Positions 34,895 to 46,722 of a stretch of DNA of 64,000 nucleotides are shown one piece after another. A program made the translations under genes and the position numbers. Source of the DNA: Druceiella hillmani (Eukaryota; Arthropoda; Insecta; Lepidoptera; Hepialidae); NCBI GenBank assembly GCA_039881145.1, contig JAYKKI010000064.1, positions 5,017,001-5,081,000 of the forward strand, read 5' to 3'. The notes under the pieces are model-generated. The model was not told where the DNA came from. It was given only the letters and a program-made list of their open reading frames with translations, and ran no database searches. Each line of letters starts with the position of its first letter. Position 1 is the first letter of the stretch.

Positions 34895-36010
34895 TAAGAC
34901 TGCAAAAGTCTCGAGAATTTGTATTCGTCAGTTTAAAGCCCGCGCGCTTAGTCTTACTGCTTGAATGCTTATAATTTCATTTCACATTCTTTAGGTAATA
35001 TTTTATTAAAAAGTACGTTAGGTAATAATCTATAAATTAGAATATGATTTAAGCTAAATGACTTATAGTCTTGAGAATTTGTATTTGTAAGTTTTAAAGC
35101 CCGCGCGCTTAGTCTTACTGCTTGAATGCTAATAATTTAATTTCAAATTCTTTAGGTAATATTTTATTAAAAAATACGTTATGTAATAATCTATAAATTA
35201 GATTATGCTTTAAGCTAAGTGACTTATAGTCTCGAGAATTTGTATTTGTAAGTTTTAAAGCCCGCTCGCTTAGTCTTACTGCTTGAATGCTAATAATTTC
35301 ATTTCAAATTCTTTAGATAATATTTTATTAAAAAGTACTTTAGGTAATAATCTATAAATTAGGTTATGCTTTAAGCTAAGTGACTTATAGTCTTGAGAAT
35401 TTGTATTTGTAAGTTTTAAAGCCCGCGCGCTTAGTCTTACTGCTTGAATGCTAATAATTTCATTTCAAATTCTTTAGGTAATATTTTATTAAAAAGTACG
35501 TTAGGTAATAATCTATAAATTAGGTTATGCTTTAAGCTAAGTGACTTATAGTCTTGAGAATTTGTATTTGTAAGTTTTAAAGCCCGCTCGCTTAGTCTTA
35601 CTGCTTGAATGCTAATAATTTCATTTCAAATTCTTTAGATAATATTTTATTAAAAAGTACTTTAGGTAATAATCTATAAATTAGGTTATGCTTTAAGCTA
35701 AGTGACTTATAGTCTTGAGAATTTGTATTTGTAAGTTTTAAAGCCCGCTCGCTTAGTCTTACTGCTTGAATGCTAATAATTTCATTTCAAATTCTTTAGA
35801 TAATATTTTATTAAAAAGTACTTTAGGTAATAATCTATAAATTAGGTTATGCTTTAAGCTAAGTGACTTATAGTCTTGAGAATTTGTATTTGTAAGTTTT
35901 AAAGCCCGCGCGCTTAGTCTTGCTGCTTGAATGCTTATAATTTCATTTAAAATTCCTTAGATAATACTCGTATTTTATTAAAAAGTACGTTAGGTAATAA
36001 TCTATACTTT
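34895..36010. repeat. Homogeneous 161-bp tandem array, seven units
   Basis: The word GTCTT of TTAGTCTTACTGC falls at 34951, 35112, 35273, 35434, 35595, 35756 and 35917, exactly 161 bp apart each time. Two unit types differ at linked sites: CCCGCGCGC with TAGGTAAT and TACGTT, versus CCCGCTCGC with TAGATAAT and TACTTT. The first and last units are the most diverged. Confidence 0.95.
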
Positions 36011-36410
36011 AGGCATTAATTCAGTGAAAGTTTAAATCAGTCTACTTGTTTTCATATGATGCTTAAAAGATAGATAAACAACAAACAGATCGACAGACAA
36101 ACACACGTCCCTTGGGAAATATTTGACAGGAACAAAGGATAGCTTAATTTGAATCCCTAGGTTTATTCCAGTGAAAGTTCTATTAAAATCTGTCAAATAG
36201 ATTATTAGTGATATTCTACTTACGGACAACAGATACAGAGACGGATAAAAATCGTAGACAGACGGACAAACATTTTATTAAAGTGGAGAAAGATACCCTA
36301 AATTTTAAATGAACCCCAATGTTTACTTCAGTGAAAGTTCCGTTCAAATATGTCCTGTAGTTTTTGCGTGATACTCGAACAAACGAATAGACAGATAAAA
36401 TTTATAAAAA
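36011..36410 (+). repeat. Three LINE/SINE-tail-like motifs in tandem
   Basis: TTCAGTGAAAGTT or TCCAGTGAAAGTT followed by a TCTGTCAAATAG-like word and then GACAGACAAAC- or GACAGACGGACAAAC-like words appears three times (about 36020, 36165, 36325). Such words are typical of LINE or SINE 3' parts in Lepidoptera. No coding part. Confidence 0.5.
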
Positions 36411-37078
36411 AAATACTTTTTGGATTCAGAGAAGCCTAGACAGCATATTCTACTAATTTTTTTCAAAATGTCTTCAATGTGCAGACGTACTTCTGTTACA
36501 GTTATATAGTAGTCTTTATATACACATCTTCTTTCTCTTTCTCGAATGCTGTTTTTGTTGCACTAATTAAATTCTCGTTTTTTTTGTTATTAAACGTTTT
36601 TTCAGCCTTTTTTCGAAATAAATATCTTATTAAAATTATAAAAAGAAAACTAGCAACAGTTTAGAAAAAGTGTGGTCTAAGAACACAATATTCGATTTAA
36701 AATTAAATAGATACCACCATCTAGTGGAGAATTGTAAAACTACTTTTAATATGCACTGAGATCACAAGCTGTAATAATTTCATACATGTTTATGATGGTT
36801 GCTTGTCAAAAAAACAGATGTCGCTCTTAATTAACTTACGTAATCGATTTAATAAAATTTTCAAATCATTTATACAGACTGTAACAAAAAATATTAAATA
36901 ATGAACTTAATTTCTAATATTTCGAATATAACAATAAAATGCTGGCTTGGGAAATATTTAACGCCTATTTATCAAATAAAAGAAAACTTAATAATTTATT
37001 GCAAAAAATAAATGGGATATTCGAGTAATGATTTAATCTTTTATAAATAATTTCTAATATTCTTCTCATATTAATTAT
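36411..37078. other. AT-rich DNA, nothing identified
   Basis: No gene or repeat family recognised. Confidence 0.4.
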
Positions 37079-37142
37079 CACTGATCAGTGAAACGAAATG
37101 TTATTATAACCATTTAATAACCTTTCGTTTCACTGATCAGTG
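37079..37142. repeat. 64-bp miniature foldback with CACTGATCAGTG ends
   Basis: The 12-bp palindrome CACTGATCAGTG stands at 37079-37090 and 37131-37142, and the arms between (AAACGAAATGTTATTA / TAATAACCTTTCGTTT) pair as well. Either a miniature foldback element or a local inverted duplication. Confidence 0.8.
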
Positions 37143-37353
37143 TTCGCCAAAACTAAAACAGATAATAGAAAACTGTTGGTATAGTGTATATCATTACAAA
37201 TACCAATTAACACTAAGAATAATATTGTGTTTGAAAATATTAAGGACCTTTATGAAAATTCTAAACCGTTCGTGAAAAAAATTATTGTCAAAGTTGCTAT
37301 ATCAATAAAAAAAATTGCATTTCTTTTTTTAAAGAAAACGCGTCAAATATATT
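37143..37353. other. AT-rich spacer
   Basis: Nothing recognised. Confidence 0.3.
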
Positions 37354-37429
37354 AACGACAATCAACTGTTTTTCAGTCAAGGAGTAAGGTCTTTCTTTAT
37401 CCGACTCCTTATTCCCGGTCACCGTGTAT
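37354..37429 (+). repeat. Dispersed repeat H copy 1, probable element end
   Basis: ACGACAATC, TTTTTCAGTCAAGGA, TCTTTCTTTATCCGAC and CACCGTGTAT match 55108-55181 in order. The sharp end ACCGTGTAT suggests a transposon terminus. Confidence 0.6.
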
Positions 37430-37822
37430 TATTTCAAAAATACTTAACCTAACATTTTGAAAAAAAAATAGAACTTTTAGAAGCTCAGGCAAAGTTTGTC
37501 GTAAAACTATAACTTATTCTAGATCTTTTGAAGAATCTCTAGAATCTTCCTAGAATAGTATTATATGCTTATGAAAGGTACAGTAGACAACATATTTATG
37601 TTGTGAAAAATGAATATTTATAAATAATGTTATTATTATTATTAACATTTATACATGGTTTTGATATAAATGCTGTGAACCCATAAATTATTGTAAGTGC
37701 CTAAATATTTACGGAACCTTCATAGTTTTAAGTCTACTCGTGCTTCACAGGTTTTATTCTTTAATACACTCGACCTAGTCTATTTTTTAAAAATTAGTCT
37801 AAATGCACTTGCTTGGTGTTCT

Positions 37823-37864
37823 GGTTGGCTGTAAGATATTGCTCTTATAGCAATAAATCCGCCA
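37823..37864 (+). repeat. Dispersed repeat M copy 1
   Basis: GTTGGCTGTAAGATATTGCT followed by CTTATAGCAATAAATCCGCCA; matches 42746-42786. Similar words are frequent in lepidopteran sequence near LINE 3' ends. Confidence 0.6.
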
Positions 37865-37890
37865 TATGTATTAATTATTTATTTATATAT

Positions 37891-37891
<1 letters not shown>

Positions 37892-37928
<37 letters not shown>
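37892..37928. repeat. (TA)n microsatellite
   Basis: Pure TA run, not inside a family A copy. Confidence 0.9.
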
Positions 37929-37933
<5 letters not shown>

Positions 37934-38640
37934 AAAAAATAAATGCAATGGCAAAATATCTAGCGGTTGGTCCTTTGGGACTGAAACTTTTTTCTTTAAA
38001 ATACCATTTGGTCAATAACTTAAAACTCCCAGCCCGCTAGGATAGTTTTCAGGGACTTATCTTGCTATAATATTTTTAAAAATAACAAAATGTTGATCCT
38101 ACGACAGACAGACAGGTAGACAGAAAAACGTAAGCTATGACGCTGCGCAGACGTTTATAAAACCCGTGACGGAATGAAGCTAACAATAGCAAAGTGCAAA
38201 TCAATTTGCGCGTCCTCGTGCACGAACGCATGCCGAGTCGCGGCGGAGAGCGCGTGCGCAGCAAATCAGCAGCGTGACTGATGCAATTTTCCATCTAAAG
38301 CGATTCGTCATGGAAGACCACACCAGGCTTTGTTGGGCACTACAATGCCAATTAATATACCACTGCTATTGATAATGAAATATTCGCGTACTGCTTTTTG
38401 ACTTTGGATAAATTATGATAAAAATGATATGTTTTACTTGTATGCTTTTGTACAAAACAATCGGTCAAGTACTATTTTGAGAGTGCCGTGTCATAAAGCG
38501 GACGATATAGCTGTGAATTAAATAACATTCAAGTATTATACTGCGCGGGCCTTTAAGATGGGCGGACGTGTAAAATTTATAAAAAAAATAATATTTAAAT
38601 TAAATAGACAATCGGAAAAATTATATCATCCAGGAGTGAA
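37929..38640. other. Unassigned DNA with CpG-rich patch
   Basis: 38195-38275 is CpG-rich (GCGCGTCCTCGTGCACG, GAGTCGCGGCGGAGAGCGCG). A 72-codon minus-strand frame there has no domain. Otherwise nothing recognised. Confidence 0.4.
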
Positions 38641-39640
38641 CTGTCTAGACGCAAACTCTCTTCAAAACTGGCCCTATATGCACTTTGCACGTGAAATAGC
38701 CATTTCTCGTCGGATATTTGTTCTCAATCAAATCGGCAATCGATGTTGGTTTGTTAATGTAAACTCGGCTTTTCAGATATTCCCAAAGAAAGGAGTCAGG
38801 GGTATCGAATCTGGGCTCGTGGGAAGCCATGGAATTTTCCCTATAGCACGATATGACTTTTCCGGCAAACTTTTCGTTAACTACTGCCATTGATTCGTTA
38901 GACGTATGGCATGTCGCTCCATCTTCTTGAAACAATGTCCTGCTGTTATAAGCTTCAAATCTATGCAGTTGTAGGAAGAAAAATTTACGTAACATTGCTA
39001 CGAACTGGTCAGAATTCATGGTGAAAGATTGTCCTAGCTGATTTTGAAAGAAATAAGGACCAACTTTTGGTGAATGTAAGGGTTTTGGATGTTTTTGGAT
39101 TTTCTGTTGCCCAATAACAGCAATTTTGTTTGATAACGTGTCCCATTTACGAAAAAATGGGTTTCGACCTAAAAAAGAATTTTGTTTAGACCCATAAAAA
39201 GCACCAACGTGGTTTCGACAAAAGCACGAAGTAATTGTGGTCATTTGGCTTTAGTTTCTGCACTTGTTCAAAATGCGCCGCAAAGATTTTCGTGATGTGG
39301 CCAGCTGAGCTGATCTCTTCCTTCCTTTTTTTTTGTGTTGTACGTAAGTTCTAACTTCCTTAATTGTTTCCTCTGTTCCTGTCGACCCTGGACGTCCCAG
39401 TAGCTTCTGGTTTAGAGTTGAACCTTCTAACCCACGGCCGAATCGCACTTTCAATAGGATTTCGGTCACGGAATTCATCCATATTCAGAGAGAAATAAAC
39501 TCCCTGTAAACAATACATGAATCGCCAATTTTGTCAAATTGCCTATAAACACTGAATTTCCGCGAGCTGAGCTACTTATCCTCACAGCGTGCGCACCGTT
39601 CCCACATACGTACGTTTTTGTGGCCACCTTGTACATAATA
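38641..39640 (-). pseudogene. Tc1/mariner-superfamily transposase, near full length but broken
   Basis: Minus-strand frame 39478-39251 encodes the helix-turn-helix region (LLGRPGSTGTEETIKEVR, then SRKSLRRIL). Frame 39244-38645 encodes the catalytic part: HSPKVG, then GPYFFQNQLGQSFTMNS, LFQEDGATCHTSN with the second acidic residue, and FLWEYLKSRVYINKPTSIADL. The two frames do not join, and the region usually reading WPPRSPDLTP is eroded (SHEPRFDTPD). Upstream, 39540-39640 ends TGGCCACCTTGTACA, a likely terminus. The other terminus was not found, so the element is truncated near 38640. The plus-strand 111-codon frame here is a shadow. Confidence 0.8.
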
Positions 39641-40713
39641 CGTATTGAAATTCATTTAGCCGGTCACACAATTTAGTTCTCGTAAATACACAAAAATATC
39701 CACATCTTCAGAAAGCATTGTGTTAGCTTTCCTTAGTAGTGTCATAAGTAAATTATAATAACTAGCGTGACCAGTGCGAAGTCTTCGCATTATAAATTAT
39801 TCAACTCAATTTAATAAATCAAAATTGATTGCAGGTATTCAATTCATTTCTAATTTTGCACACTGCTTATTACGTTTTTATTCCATTATGAAGCTCAGAT
39901 GACAGATCAAACAAATATTTTACTAAAATTGACATACAGAGGCGCAAGTATCAAAAACATTGAGCTAAAGCGCCACTTTATTTATACGTGAGTGGATTTG
40001 AAATTAAACAAAAATTTTACCGACCGTCAATCATATTGACGTTGAGCCGTTAGATGGCAGCATTGCTGTTTTGTGTATATAATTTTAATAATTAATTAAT
40101 TTGCAAAAACAATAGCAATAATAAATTTTTTAGTTGTGGATGCCGGTAGAGCAAGCAAATATCTATAAAATGATATATAATTTATGTGGATTAGTTGTGA
40201 GGTTTTTTCTAAAAAGGGAGAGTAACATCTTAACCTTAGCGTATTAATATATATGATTTTTTAACTTCACTGTTTTGGAAATGAAAAAAGGCGAGTGTGT
40301 AGCTAGTTTTGCATAATGTTTTAAGAAAATGTCAAAAATTGTGTGACATAAAATTCTGGAAAGAATACTTTTAAATTCTTTAAAAAGCCCTTTTAAACTA
40401 TACCGAGGAAAAAAGTTAGTTTCTAGTACAAGAAAAATAGCGTGGTATATTTGTGTGTGGGTTAACTGTACCGATACCCAACCTTTCTGTGTCACACATT
40501 GTCATGCGTCTTGGACGCCTTCAGCGCGTGATGTGGTTGGTACTTCATGTTTTCCACAATATTATACAGGTATTTTATTCCTTACGATATTTTGTTCACA
40601 GGTCTGATTATCTTTCTTAATTCTGAGCTTAAAATGTTTTTAGTCCTAAAAAATCCAATAATTTCCCGGGTAGTCGGATTCAAAATTCTAAATAAGGAAA
40701 AAATTCAAATTTT
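39641..40713. other. AT-rich DNA, nothing identified
   Basis: AGATGGCAGCATTGCTG near 40053 is the only notable word. No gene; the 83-codon minus-strand frame at 40244-40495 shows no domain. Confidence 0.35.
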
Positions 40714-40870
40714 TTAGGGTTTAGTATCTCCGAAGTGAAAATTGAATATCGCAGAAGAATCTCAGAAGTGAAAATTGAATCACTCACGTATCTGTCTGCA
40801 TGTCTATCACAGAAACTTGAAACTTGGCAAAATAATAAAGTATATAAATCGCCATATCTTTCAATAGATA
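40714..40870 (+). repeat. Dispersed repeat E fragment
   Basis: AGGGTTTAGTATCTC, then GTATCTGTCTGCATG, ATCACAGAAACTTGAAACTT and GGCAAAATAATAAAG follow the order of the copy at 25.53 kb. A small local duplication of AGAAGTGAAAATTGAAT lies at 40730-40785. Confidence 0.55.
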
Positions 40871-41045
40871 CCACTTAAAAATAGTCATATTGGAATTTGG
40901 GGCTGAGAGTAAAGTCGCGAAAACATTTTTCATTGCATATGTATTGTAAAATATTTTTTTTTAGATTATAGGGCGTCAAAAATTTTTTTTCGTAATTGTG
41001 GGATATTATATGTTTAAAGATAACCAGAAAAAATGTACAAAAAAA

Positions 41046-41430
41046 GTCGCGTGTGTGCTTATGTATACGCGTTAGAAGTTATACTTCTTTGGCATAATAC
41101 AAGAATAACTTTATTTAGCACGCAAATAATTAATAGAAACCAATAATTTACAATTTATAATGCAAATAAATATATATTTAACATAACTTCACTTAGAGAA
41201 AAACACTTAAAGTATATTTTAAAAAGCTTACAAGCACTATTTCTATCACGAATATTCATAATAAATATATGTTTTTTTATTATATGGCCCACTATCAAAT
41301 TTCAATACTAAAAATACTATTTAAAAGCACAAATATAACTTAGATTTGTATGTATATAAAACACGTGATGTGTATTTACAAATACATAATAACTATCATG
41401 AATATAGCATCAGTCACTACACGCATGTAA
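41046..41430 (-). mobile_element. Palindrome-ended element, family B copy 3, truncated
   Basis: Reversed copy. Its right end begins after an A run with GTCGCGTGTGTGC, then GAAGTTATACTTC (41075-41087), TTTGGCATAATAC and the B interior to CACTACACGCATGTAAATAT, where similarity stops. The left terminus is missing. Confidence 0.78.
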
Positions 41431-41528
41431 ATATATGAATATCCTCAATAATCCAGTTACATCTTTATACCTTAGACTTGGATTCCAATAATTCTCATAC
41501 CATGACCTCGAACTACGATCGAAAAACA

Positions 41529-41575
41529 ATATATATCATTCTGTATATTTGGACCACAAATATACAGAATGATAT
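41529..41575. repeat. Hairpin at the start of the 41.5-42.6-kb array
   Basis: ATATATCATTCTGTATATTT pairs with AAATATACAGAATGATATAT across a short centre. As in the 123-bp array, the left arm is an inverted partial unit and the right arm the first direct unit. Confidence 0.9.
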
Positions 41576-42660
41576 ATGTGCTCCCTCGGTGTCTGCGTCC
41601 AAAAATCGTTTGAAATTACATTATTTATCATAATCGGTAGATCGAAATTCCTTCTATAACCCGTCCCTACTCCTAACGTGTCGTTAATCTTATTTTATTC
41701 ACTGAACCACAAATATACAGTGATATATACGCGCCCTCGGTATCTGCGTTCAAAAATTGTCTGAAATTACATTATTTATCATAATCGGTAGATCGAAATT
41801 CCTTCTATAACCCGTCCCTACTCCTAACGTGTCGTTAATCTTATTTTATTCACTGAACCACAAATATACAGTGATATATACGCGCCCTCGGTATCTGCGT
41901 TCAAAAATTGTCTGAAATTACATTATTTATCATAATCGGTAGATCGAAATTCCTTCTATAACCCGTCTCTACCCCTAATATGTCGTTTTGTTTTTAATTA
42001 ATCTTATTTTATTTACTGGACCACAAATATACAGAGTGATATATGTGCACCCTCGGTGTCTGCGTCCAAAAATCGTCTGAAATTACATTATTTATCATAA
42101 TCAGGAGATCGAAATTTCTTCTATAACCCGTCCCTACCCCTAATGTGTCGTTTTGTTTTTAAGTAATCTTATCTTATTCACTGGACCACAAATATACAGA
42201 GTGATATATATGCACCCTCGGTGTCTGCGTCCAAAAATCGTCTGAAATTAGATTATTTATCATAATCGGCAGATCGAAATCCCTTCTATAACCCGTCTCT
42301 ACCCATAATGTGTCGTTTTGTTTTTAAGTAATCTTATCTTATTCACTGGACCACAAATATACAGAGTGATATATATGCGCCCTCGGTGTTTGCGTCCAAA
42401 AATCGTCTGAAATTACATTATTTATCATAATCGGCAGATCGAAATCCCTTCTATAACCCGTCCCTACCCCTAAAGTGTCTTTTGTTTTTAATTAATCTTA
42501 TTTTATTCACTGGACCACAAATATACAGAGTGATATATATGCACCCTCGGTGCCTACGTCCTAAAATCGTCTGAAATTACATTATTTATCATAATCGGCA
42601 GGTCGAAATTCCTTCTATAACTCGTCTCTACCCCTAACGTATCTTATTTTATTACCGTGC
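41549..42660. repeat. Tandem array, seven units of 153-165 bp
   Basis: ACCACAAATATACAG begins at 41553, 41706, 41867, 42020, 42185, 42350 and 42515. Units contain CCCTCGGTGTCTGCGTCC and ATTTATCATAATCGG. Early units are 153-161 bp, later ones 165 bp with the extra TTTTGTTTTTAA. Confidence 0.93.
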
Positions 42661-42745
42661 GTTATAATATATTTTATTTTTAAAAGTGTAATTAATTAAT
42701 GTTTAAAAATCATTTACAGCCTACCACGGCACTTAATGTTCTCAT

Positions 42746-42786
42746 GTTGGCTGCAAGATATTGCTCTTGTAGCATTAAGTCCGCCA
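42746..42786 (+). repeat. Dispersed repeat M copy 2
   Basis: GTTGGCTGCAAGATATTGCT and CTTGTAGCATTAAGTCCGCCA match M1 at 37.82 kb. Confidence 0.6.
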
Positions 42787-43706
42787 CTGTATACTTAGTT
42801 TTCTAAGCTGGCAGTAAAGTTATTTATATGAATAAACTAAATATACAAAGCTTCTGGGAAAGCTATAGCGAGTATTCTCTATATATCTGCGAAAGATAAG
42901 TTGGTAATATATCTACATTGTGAAAAATTAAAATTTATAAATATATTAATACCCTTAAACCTCTCGTGGGAGTTAAAGCATACAATATCAGTATTTTATC
43001 GTACTAGGTAATTCTGTTACGAGTATTAAAAGTGGTAAGTACCTTATACTTGTTATAAAATATTAGGACGTACGTAGCACGCATACTTGCTTGTTGGATG
43101 TTCTGTCGTGAGTACATAACATACTCGTCACAAAGTATTCAATATTTGTTTGTTTGTTACATACCAGGATTTCTCATGTTATGGTATTTCACTTATTACA
43201 ATGAAACTAAACAAAAAGTTACGAAAAATCGAATGGTTATTGTTCTATTCTTATGAAATCTTTTGTGATGGTCCTTCAGAGACTATGAATGAACATGTGC
43301 GCGCCAAATGTCTGTATTCAAAGGAGTTTAGACACATTAGAGAATAACTATTATGAAGCAAGCACTAAGTACGACTAAAGAAGATAGTAGTTTATCCATG
43401 AGCATGACATGTTACGAATATGAACCATGAATATTACGCGGAACGTTTTTTGTTTCATTCTTTCCTAAGGAGGGGTTTATACGTCGAACGGAACAGCCTA
43501 CGCACGACTGTAATAGCTTTGTTTCTTTTACTCTTATGGTAGTTGTTTCATTACAAAGAGAGACACAAAGTTGCGTATTTTGTAACAGGTATCTGCGGAA
43601 CGTCATACGCTAGTAGGTCCGTTCCACGGAAATAATCTGTACTCTTATGGATTAAAGTATATACACCCCGCCTCTAGATTTTGGTACGTTTTTTATCACA
43701 AAAAAA
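42787..43706. other. AT-rich DNA, nothing identified
   Basis: Short frames at 43150-43347 and 43412-43606 have no recognised features. Confidence 0.35.
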
Positions 43707-43907
43707 CGAGTGTGCTTTAGACCACACGACTGAAGTAAAACTTCAAATTCACAAAATATGAACTTTAAAATGAATTTACAATTTTATTCACTTTAAACGT
43801 AGAATATTTAATGTATTGAACAAAATAATAATTTATAAAATTGTTCAAGAACGAAATGAAATTACAAAATAATTAAAAAATCACCGTTCGTGTAACGCTA
43901 GCAAACT

Positions 43908-43998
<91 letters not shown>

Positions 43999-44272
43999 CA
44001 TGCACTGGCTATGAGAGGAAGAGAGAAGAAAATGTGCGCGCGCACTGCTCTCTCTTGCTCCTACAGTGTGATACAGAGAATAGGCTTGCGCTGTGTCTTA
44101 GATATACGAAACATAATTGGCTATGAGAGATATATATACAGTAATATACGAAACGTAACTCTCACTCTTTCAACTTCCGTTCGCCTCGCCCGATCACACT
44201 TTTCGTAACGCTCTCGTTACGCATTCACCAGCTTACTCTCCAAGTCAAGCGTGCGTAAAGAAGTTTTACTTG
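43707..44272 (-). mobile_element. Palindrome-ended element, family A copy 4
   Basis: Reversed copy with a good right end: CGAGTGTGC and GTGTGG flank the hairpin, then GAAGTAAAACTTC (43732-43744). The left end reads GAAGTTTTACTTG (44260-44272). The central TA tract is the longest in the window (43911-43997). Part of the second GA-rich block is deleted (around 44128-44150, replaced by TATATATA). Frame 44011-44208 is spurious. Confidence 0.83.
43911..43997. repeat. (TA)n microsatellite inside A4
   Basis: About 43 TA units with one GT interruption. Confidence 0.92.
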
Positions 44273-45314
44273 AAAAACTTCAATACTCTTTTTATATGAA
44301 TTTCTATGAAGTTTCTTGTTATAGAAAAAATAAAACTGTCGGGAAACCTTTTTAAAAATTAAACGCAATTTATAAAATCAGCTGATTATTCGTAAAGCGT
44401 CGACATGTTTTTTTTTTATAATTGTTATTGTAGATATCATTCGTCACATTGTGAACAGGAAAAATAAAAATATAATTTTATTAAAATTTTTATTTTTCAA
44501 AATAATGAGCCGCCGAATCATTATTTTGATGAAAATGCCCCAAGGAAAAGAACACGCTGTATATTCCTCAATATTTGAATTTATACTGTTTTTATTCACG
44601 TTTTATCAATACTGTTTACAGTTTTATCAGTGACTTGTTGACTACGATGGCGTTCAAAGTCCCTGAACTGGACGATGAATCGATCAGTTGGATATATAAG
44701 AACGTATAAATGAATATTTCTACACATTTTTTATTGTTCCCATTGCGAAGGTTAAGCCGGGTTTCACAAACTGACATCCAGTGAGTCATCTGAATGGAAG
44801 CGAACGTGCGACAAGTAGCGGCACGGTTTTTTGATAGCATGCACAGTGCTACGCGCTGAGCAAACTATGTGGACAAAATTATTTATAGGTCTTTTATGTT
44901 AGTAGAGCGTCTGATATATAACTAACTATTTAAAGAATAAATAAATGCCGAAACTAAGGAGGGTTGCCCTAGAAAACTTAAAAGAAAAAAAAACATATTT
45001 TTCAAGATAATTTATTGAGCACATGAATCGTAACATTTAAATTACGTTAAGATTTAATTAAATATTTAAAAATATCGAAAGATTAAAATGGTAAAAAATA
45101 CATATATCTGGTTTAATGGTACGTAATTAAAAAAAGAACAATTATAGTAAAGAAATAAAAAACTTGCTTTTATAGCGATATGAATTTAAAAAATTATTTT
45201 TAAATATTTAAAGATTCTGGTCAAGAACGAAAAGATGTCTGACGACTCGGTATTACTTATTTTTCTTAATCGGCGTAATGGGAGGCCTTACAGCATAAGT
45301 ATGTTGTCATTTTT
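44273..45314. other. AT-rich DNA, nothing identified
   Basis: Short frames at 44451-44633 and 44616-44840 show no domain. Confidence 0.35.
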
Positions 45315-45640
45315 TCACACCAATTTCCAGGCCGAGTGATCTCCCGTTTTGGAGATTATAACTGGTCGTCCAGATCGTCAGATCTAATGGCGCCAGACTT
45401 ATTCCTTTGGGGCTTTTTGAAATCTCGCGTTTACTACAACAAACCACGAACCTTGCAAGTCTTGAAAGCTGACATTGAAGAAGAAACCGCCAATTTGGAG
45501 CAACAATTCAAAATGCCGTAAAACGAGGACAATTGTGCATTTCGGGAGGTGGCCATTTGAGCGATATAATTTTTTCCAACTAATGTCATCAATTTTACTC
45601 TTTCAAATAAACTTTTCATGAAAACAGAGCTCCTTTTTTA
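45315..45640 (+). pseudogene. Tc1/mariner-superfamily transposase, C-terminal fragment
   Basis: From 45324 the frame reads FPGRVISRFGDYNW, then a decayed SSRSSDLMAPDLFLWGF, KSRVYYNKPRTLQVL and a glutamate-rich helix, stopping at about 45521. In another frame 45533-45575 continues with GGHLSDIIF, the usual family C terminus, so there is a frameshift. The FQQDGA block and everything before it is gone. Related to the element at 38.6 kb but a separate copy. Confidence 0.75.
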
Positions 45641-45729
45641 ATTTCTAACAAAATGGCAGCCAATTCAAATTATGACATTATTTTTGTGCCATTTTGTATA
45701 TATTCAACATAACTATTTCACTCTAATCT

Positions 45730-45965
45730 TTATACACGCAATTAATAAATCTTGACGGGAGCTGTCGATTAACGAGCGTTGTAGCTTCTCCGAGTCAACA
45801 TTTATATTAAACGGAAATTATGTGACGCGGTGTAATGGCCTCAAAATGGCGGCGCGTCCCCTCCGCCGCGCGCGATGCGTCACAGTCCCTACTCAACGTA
45901 ACGAATTCTTTGATCCATTAACTATCGAATGGTGTAATTAAATTTTGGACGTATATGACAGTTAC
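45730..45965 (-). repeat. Dispersed repeat I copy 2 (CpG-rich core)
   Basis: Reverse complement of 26.22-26.48 kb: TCAAAATGGCGGCGCG, GCGCGCGATGCGTCAC and GAATTCTTTGATC in inverted order. Contains AAATGGCG at 45844-45851. Confidence 0.7.
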
Positions 45966-46099
45966 GTAGCTGCAATGCCAACTTAATCACTTGATTTTGT
46001 TATCACCAAGTTTTCTGAATTGCCACCCACTATGAAAGCAAATATAAAGACGTATTCACGTTAAACAATTTAGTTCCGACCTACGTCCCTAATTTAAAC

Positions 46100-46240
46100 C
46101 AGAGGTTCCCAAACTTTTTTTCTCGTAGATTGCTTTCAAAATTTTACTGGTTTCGGTGGACCACCTGCTGCTACATTTCTACTATATTCCCAAACCCAAA
46201 CTTTTTTTTTTCACCAACGTAGACCCCCGTTGAAACTTAA
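46100..46240 (+). mobile_element. Possible hAT element terminus
   Basis: CAGAGGTTCCCAAACTTTTT at 46100-46119 has the CAG start and TTCCCAAACTTTTT form common to hAT termini. No matching inverted end or transposase was seen nearby, so this is a solo or decayed end. Confidence 0.5.
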
Positions 46241-46722
46241 ATCAACAGGTAAGGATTATAGTAACGAATTTAAAAAATTAAATCAACTTTGAGACAGAGT
46301 TTCAAAATTCCTGGCAAGTAATTTTAAGTTTTAGTCTTAATAATTTAAGATAATTTGTGATTATTTGTTTTTTAGTTAGTCCATCCATGGAATAAATTAA
46401 TGTGAAATTAATAAAAAAATGCATTCTTTAAAAGCCCGGAAACTTAAAAAAAACTCAAAATAGTATCCGGGGAAAAGGGAACGGATGACAACCCTAAATG
46501 AGATGTTATTAAAGGTTAAAATTGTAATTAGTTGGATTACGCAGTTGCTTAATATTGACCCCCACAACGTGTATCACTGTGAAATGTTTGACACAAACAT
46601 TTCTAAGAATCGTCCACTTGAAAAGGTTATTTACCATCTTTAACTATCAATTCACGGAAACGTAGATGCGAATTTTGGCCAATGAGCTTTTTCTACGTGA
46701 AAAACTGTGAATAGGTGTATTA
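46241..46722. other. AT-rich DNA, nothing identified
   Basis: No gene or repeat family recognised. Confidence 0.35.

Noticed and set aside
38558..38893. 111-codon plus-strand frame
   Set aside because: It is antisense to the recognisable transposase motifs on the minus strand.
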